Assembly (NCBI GenBank): GCA_020536535.1
Contig: JAHLWZ010000952.1
Span: 1-38,943, forward strand
DNA from: Pelomyxa schiedti
Taxonomy: Eukaryota; Evosea; Pelobiontida; Pelomyxidae
Direction of reading: 5' to 3'
Length of the DNA stretch: 38,943 nucleotides
Shown here: in pieces, positions 35,301-38,943 of the stretch
Numbering within the stretch: position 1 is the first letter of the stretch
How the letters are laid out: every line of letters begins with the position of its first letter
Program-made: the position numbers and the translations under genes
The notes under the pieces: generated by a model
What the model was told of the DNA's origin: nothing
The model's input: the letters and a program-made list of their open reading frames with translations, nothing else
The model's database searches: none

Positions 35301-37389
35301 GAACATAGTCTCTGGAAGAACTCCGATATTGACCTTTTTTTGATCGGATTAACTTCTGAATTGGCTTTGGAAAAAGTTCCTCCTCTGCTCACTAAACTGA
35401 AAGATGTAACATTTAACAGATAAAAAGTTTATATGCTAGCCTTAAAAAGGCTTCAGGTGTTGAACCTTGTATCATCCTGACAAAGAATGCTCTTACACTT
35501 GCCTTTGGATGGCCTTATCGCCACATTCAAATCATTCTGCACCTTTACAAGTAAGCTCTTAGACTTAAATGCACTTCTGAAAGAGATAGATCCATAGAAG
35601 ACGTTCTTTGTTCATTTGATTTAGACTGTGTTTGTTTTGCATTTGATGGATTGCAGGTTGATATCTTGGAACTCTTTAAAATTCATGCATCTGTTTTCAG
35701 GTTACCTGTATGCCCAGGGCGCTTCGTGCCCTTAATACACGTACCAACTTTGTTGATGTAAACTTATTTAAACATTTTCACTATGGACGCCATATTCGGT
35801 ACTTCTGCTCTAAATAGTCAAAAAAATAATGAGCACGTATCACTTCAGTGCTGTTAAATACTGGAAGAGAGGCTTTAACCTCAGACTACTTGCTCCAACT
35901 TTTTCCCTTTTATGCCCAGCACCTGAATTGGTAATATAGTTCGCCTCGGACAAAAAAAGCGCTTACTGCACATAGTATATTGACATTCCTGTTCTTGCTG
36001 GTGCCCTGTCAATCCAATATAAAGCGCAACGCGTCACCGAGTACGATTCAGCTTATATCCCAGTTGGGCCTTCCTATTCTGCAACTGCAATTTCGGAGCA
36101 CCTCAAGCGAAAATCTGACAAGATGGTAAAGCCAGCTGCTGTTCGTTTTATTGCCTTAGCCTCTTCAAGGTAACTGGTTTACTAAAATCTGGAAAATTGG
36201 CAAGTGCAAAGCTGTTCAGGCCTTTTTTTGTTGTGGGAGCACTCGACGAACTATTACAACATAACCTCTTTCAAAGCTCTGATTTAGGCACCAGTGGCAA
36301 GACAATACAGAGTCCCCCTCAGACATCCACAATACTCTCAGTCAGTTGCTCAATACCTCAAGGTGTCACCATACCGCCTGTTCTGCTACCAAGCACTAAG
36401 CCGTCCAGCTCACACAGTATTGTAGCAAAGATTCCAGCCTCACCCAATACAACTGTGCTGATGCTCAAATCGTTCTTAAAAGAACCTTCTTGGAGAGAGC
36501 TTTTGGGTGAACAGTTTATTCTACCATATTTTACCCAAATAGGTGGGTATCCAATGTAACAATAAGGGGGAACATAACCCTACACCAGAAGCGAAGATTT
36601 GGGACTTTCTTGCCGAGGGCAAAAGGATTTACCCCCCTCTGCCATCCGTATTCCGAGCATTTAATTGTACTCCTTTCTCCCAAGTCAAGGTTTTACCCTA
36701 AGTGTCCTAATACTCTATTCATACTCTGTATAGGTTATTCTCCTCGGCCAAGGTTTTCCAATTTATTTTTTCAAAATCTCACTAAAACCGAGTTTGCCCA
36801 CAGATCCCTACCACGGAGAAGGCCAGGCTGATGGATTGAGTTTCAGCGTACCCCCCAGCATCACTACTCCCCCTAGTCTTAAAAACATATTTCTGGAATT
36901 AAGAAGTGATATACCGGGCTTCAAGATGCCCACATGTGGTTGTCTTGACAGCTGGGCCAAACAGGTCCCTGAACTGATTCTCCAAAACCTCTGTTTTTTG
37001 AATATTAATTACCCCAACAGGGCGTACTCCTTCTCAACACCACATTGACAGTTGAAGCGGGAAAACCAAATTCACATAAGGACATTGGCTGGGCCAAATT
37101 CACAACCGCTGCGCTTCAAATGTTAGCCAAGGGAGGGAAACCTCTTGTCTTCATACTTCTTGGCAAGTTTGCTCAGGAATACTGCTCGGAGGTTTTTCCC
37201 TCAAAACTCTCACAGAAAGCACTCACAAACATCTCTCACCAGGTGACACTTGGTGCTAACACTCTCGTTTTGAAAGCGGCACACCCATCGCCCTTCTCTG
37301 CTCAAAAGTTCTTTGGCTGCCGCGTATTCAGCAAAGCCAACGCCTTCCTCCTCAGTCACCACCAATCCCCAATCAACTGGAATCTCTAA
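29312..37389 (+). CDS. Giant DNA-repair fusion: BRCT-WGR-PARP-RPA(OBx2)-SAM-NTase-like-UNG
   Basis: Basic N-terminus (KTKRRR), BRCT (29840-30215, [18 protein letters not shown] ... VSIVTPDFF), WGR (30505-31075, [19 protein letters not shown]), PARP regulatory domain ([37 protein letters not shown]), PARP catalytic domain with His in LLFHGSK, Tyr in TGLYF and Glu in DDEYVIYD. A Pro/Ser linker follows, then RPA70 DBD-A ([29 protein letters not shown]) and DBD-B ([38 protein letters not shown]), a SAM domain ([18 protein letters not shown]), a helical region, a GGSVLASLL...[10 protein letters not shown] domain, and UNG ([42 protein letters not shown]). About 25 introns of 35-70 nt keep frame throughout. 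Start: first ATG in the long first exon. Probably nuclear; the inferred role is coupled damage sensing, ADP-ribosylation and uracil excision. Confidence 0.8.
31830..32560 (+). other. PARP catalytic domain (within fusion gene)
   Basis: Poly(ADP-ribose) transferase fold with the full H-Y-E triad: His codon near 32023, Tyr at 32215-32217 and Glu split across the intron 32456-32502 (GA before, A after). The preceding WGR and regulatory domains match the PARP1-3 class, so DNA-break-activated polymerisation is expected rather than mono-ADP-ribosylation. Confidence 0.88.
32900..33852 (+). other. RPA70-type OB folds DBD-A and DBD-B (within fusion gene)
   Basis: First [37 protein letters not shown], then [22 protein letters not shown], matching the RPA1 pattern IRATAFNE...FFPLIEVNKVYY and ending FTAETSV. 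Second [53 protein letters not shown] and [11 protein letters not shown], matching RPA1 DBD-B. The RPA zinc-ribbon domain DBD-C is absent. Likely function: single-stranded DNA binding. Confidence 0.85.
34180..34385 (+). other. SAM domain (within fusion gene)
   Basis: [58 protein letters not shown]: the five-helix SAM pattern with the final GHRKKI-type helix. SAM domains usually oligomerise or bind partner SAM domains. Confidence 0.85.
35200..36240 (+). other. Nucleotidyltransferase-like domain of unknown function (within fusion gene)
   Basis: [19 protein letters not shown], then 20-odd residues later [70 protein letters not shown] and [17 protein letters not shown] helix followed by D-I-D recalls the polymerase-beta-type nucleotidyltransferase active site. 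I believe similar uncharacterised domains occur in other protist and fungal proteins, but cannot confirm this here. Several introns are needed, all about 35-50 nt. Confidence 0.55.
36460..37389 (+). other. Uracil-DNA glycosylase domain, family 1 (within fusion gene)
   Basis: [59 protein letters not shown] (water-activating loop with catalytic Asp), [20 protein letters not shown] (uracil-binding Asn), [23 protein letters not shown] (catalytic His, minor-groove loop) and [11 protein letters not shown]. Every UNG motif is present and in order, so an active enzyme is likely. The GQDPYHG loop is assembled across a 19-nt exon at 36734-36752. Stop TAA 37387-37389. Confidence 0.93.
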
Positions 37390-37488
37390 ACCCCCCGATC
37401 GCTGATTCACCGGCTCCAAATCTGGATTCACTGAACCCCACACAACTCAAAAAGCACGCCACCCGAAAAAACAAAGAGGAAAGAATTA

Positions 37489-38226
37489 ATGACAGCCTAC
37501 TCAGCAGACGAGTTTCCTTGGTGCCACGAGACCGTGTCGGCAACGCCAGCGGCTCAGCTCCTCCAGCACATCAAAGACCAGGTTTTGCCCCTCAGCCCGC
37601 GGGGCCGCGGCATCCTGCGCCTCGTGTGCCGTCGCCCCTCGGCGCAGACCACGGCCCGGGAGGTACTCGTGGGCTCCTCCTCCTCCTCCTCCGGGCCTGC
37701 GGGGTGGCTGGTGGAGGTGGGCAGGGGCCTGCAGGGAGACAGCTACATGCAGAGGGGGTCGAGGAAGACCGCGGACGGGTCCCCGCACCCCGACGCCCAG
37801 ATAGCCGCGATTAACTCGCGGGTGGCTGAGTTCCTCGTGAGGAACTCGCTGGGCGGCGGGGTGTATGATTCGATGGGGGAGGGGGACAGGCACAGGGCGT
37901 GGGGGGCACTGGGTGACCAGCTGTATCTCGACTTGGACATAACTGGGGCTGGGATCAGCCCAGGCACGCGGGTTCTCGTTGGAACTGACGCCGTTCTTGA
38001 GGTGACTACTAAGCCCCACACTGGGTGCCCAAAATTTGAGCAGAGGCTTGGAAGGTACAGTGGATTCTATTCTTGCCCCAGCCCTAACAAATAAAACAAA
38101 ACAAGCCACACTCTTGAACTGGTCAAAACAGAAGAAGGATTGAATTTAAGGCTAAGGGGCATATACTTCAGGGTGATTACCCCAGGAATCATCAAAAACG
38201 GAGACCCAGTTGTTATAATCGAGTGA
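37489..38226 (+). CDS. MOSC-domain protein, bacterial-like
   Basis: MOSC (molybdenum cofactor sulfurase C-terminal) domain protein. Seen: SYMQRGSRKTADGSPHPDAQ, GDQLYLDLDITGAGISPGTR, VLEVTTKPHTGCPKFEQRLG (conserved Cys) and, after one 72-nt phase-1 intron (38060-38131), LNLRLRGIYFRVITPGIIKNGD. These match small bacterial MOSC proteins (YiiM/YuaD type) in wording and length, about 220 residues. MOSC domains bind sulfur or molybdenum-cofactor species; the substrate here is unknown. The first exon is strikingly GC-rich, with runs of TCC and GGG, and almost intronless beside its neighbours, as expected of a gene acquired from bacteria. Start: first ATG, 100 bases after the UNG stop on the same strand. 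Reading through the intron would give a stop at 38094 and lose the conserved C-terminal strand. Confidence 0.85.
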
Positions 38227-38231
38227 ATAAA
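38226..38231 (+). terminator. Polyadenylation signal overlapping the MOSC stop codon
   Basis: AATAAA begins on the last base of the TGA stop (38224-38226), so the 3' untranslated region must be only a few tens of bases. Confidence 0.45.
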
Positions 38232-38943
38232 CAACGCTTTTTTGTAGACACGGCTGTTTACAAAAGAAGGAAAACTGCTCCAACAACGGAATTGCCGTAG
38301 TGGGGGTGAAACTGGTATTATAATAAATGGTTACAAACCTTTTCCTTTATTAGCATTCATGCAAAATACAAAATACTGTATGTAGAAACATCGCAGTTGG
38401 CTTTGTCTTTGATAAATCAGCTGATCTAGGTTTTTCCTTTTTAAGAGCTTCAGCTACACAGTGTGGTATGCCACGGGAGCAGGGTGGATGGTGGAATATC
38501 GTTTTAAGTGTTTTCAGCCTTAAAACTGCGGAAGTTTGTGTAACTAAAGGGTCATACATTAACCTCAAGTGCAACCAAGCTTACATCCAACAATAGTGAC
38601 GTACCTTGGAAGTCATGCAGTGCACTTTCTTAATTTTTTTCAATATCCAACCCCTATTCATTCTGGAACACTCCAGCACTTCAAGAGGATGAAATGGTAT
38701 CGGGATAAGTAGTTGGGGTAGCCACAGCACCATTACTTGGCGTAGCATCAAATTTTGACCACATGCGCCATCAAGGTTCGGACAGGTCCAACCTCCTAAA
38801 TGAGGTTTCTGTGCACCCCAACACCGACAATTGCAAGAAGGAATTCCCCAAATAAAGTACGCTGTCTCCCCATCTCCTACGGAAATAAATAGGAAACTCG
38901 TATTATTTCACAACATAATTAAATATTCCAGACAAACCAAACC
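38232..38943 (-). other. Possible 3' end of a minus-strand gene at the window edge
   Basis: On the minus strand, 38890-38740 reads a Cys-rich exon after an acceptor-like TTTCCGTAG: FIWGIPSCNCRCWGAQKPHL, GGWTCPNLDGACGQNLMLRQ, ending at a GTAATG donor-like site. Further on, 38574-38350 is an open frame ending in CILHEC with AATAAAG just beyond. These may be the last exons of a gene whose start lies outside the window. I cannot join them in one frame, and no family is recognised. Confidence 0.3.

Noticed and set aside
35405-35450. An apparent 14-nt intron (GTAACATTTAACAG) after LTKLKD
   Set aside because: A 44-nt intron from the same donor to AAAAAG keeps frame and is of normal size, so no ultra-short intron class need be invoked.
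37501-38109. Minus-strand 202-residue frame over the MOSC gene
   Set aside because: High GC content keeps the antisense frame open by chance; the plus frame has clear MOSC motifs.

Overview
The window is nuclear DNA of an intron-rich, single-celled eukaryote. Coding sequence is cut every 50-500 bases by short GT-AG introns, mostly about 40-70 nt (the longest I place is 158 nt). All three standard stop codons are used, genes lie close together on both strands, and low-complexity poly-Q, poly-T and poly-A tracts interrupt several proteins. The gene set (cohesin SMC1, RNase H2A, Rab and Arf-like GTPases, a RasGAP receptor, PARP) and the intron style suggest a free-living amoeboid protist. An amoebozoan such as an archamoeba is my guess, not something shown by the sequence. 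Gene models below were spliced by eye from reading frame, GT/AG sites and protein family motifs.

Layout: 1-2417, no gene recognised. 2418-3636 (+), RNase H2 catalytic subunit A. 3895-4994 (+), Rab7-like GTPase. 5302-11330 (-), cohesin subunit SMC1 with a long extra N-terminus. About 12414-14956 (+), a protein kinase with a Q/P/Y-rich N-terminal half. 15163-16046 (+), an unrecognised protein. 16344-23529 (-), a large single-pass receptor: signal peptide, C-type lectin domain, tandem FN3-like repeats, EGF-like domain, membrane segment and a cytoplasmic RasGAP domain. 24397-25392 (+), a divergent Arf-like GTPase with a Cys/His-rich stretch in place of the usual switch II motif. 25445-26128 (-), a coiled-coil protein. 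26215-about 28751 (-), an ankyrin-repeat plus zinc-finger protein. 29312-37389 (+), a giant fusion protein for DNA repair. 37489-38226 (+), a GC-rich bacterial-like MOSC protein. The right edge may hold the end of a minus-strand gene.

The outstanding locus is 29312-37389. Read through its introns, it gives one polypeptide with BRCT, WGR, PARP regulatory and PARP catalytic domains (H-Y-E triad intact), two RPA70-type OB folds (DBD-A and DBD-B), a SAM domain, a nucleotidyltransferase-like domain with a GGS...DID signature, and a complete family-1 uracil-DNA glycosylase at the C-terminus. Two of the joins (PARP to RPA, and nucleotidyltransferase-like to UNG) lie inside uninterrupted exons, so they do not depend on splice guesses. 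The inferred role is a single-chain sensor, tether and excision enzyme for uracil or single-strand damage.

A second unusual architecture is the receptor at 16344-23529. It would couple extracellular ligand or glycan binding directly to Ras inactivation, by analogy with plexins but built from different parts.
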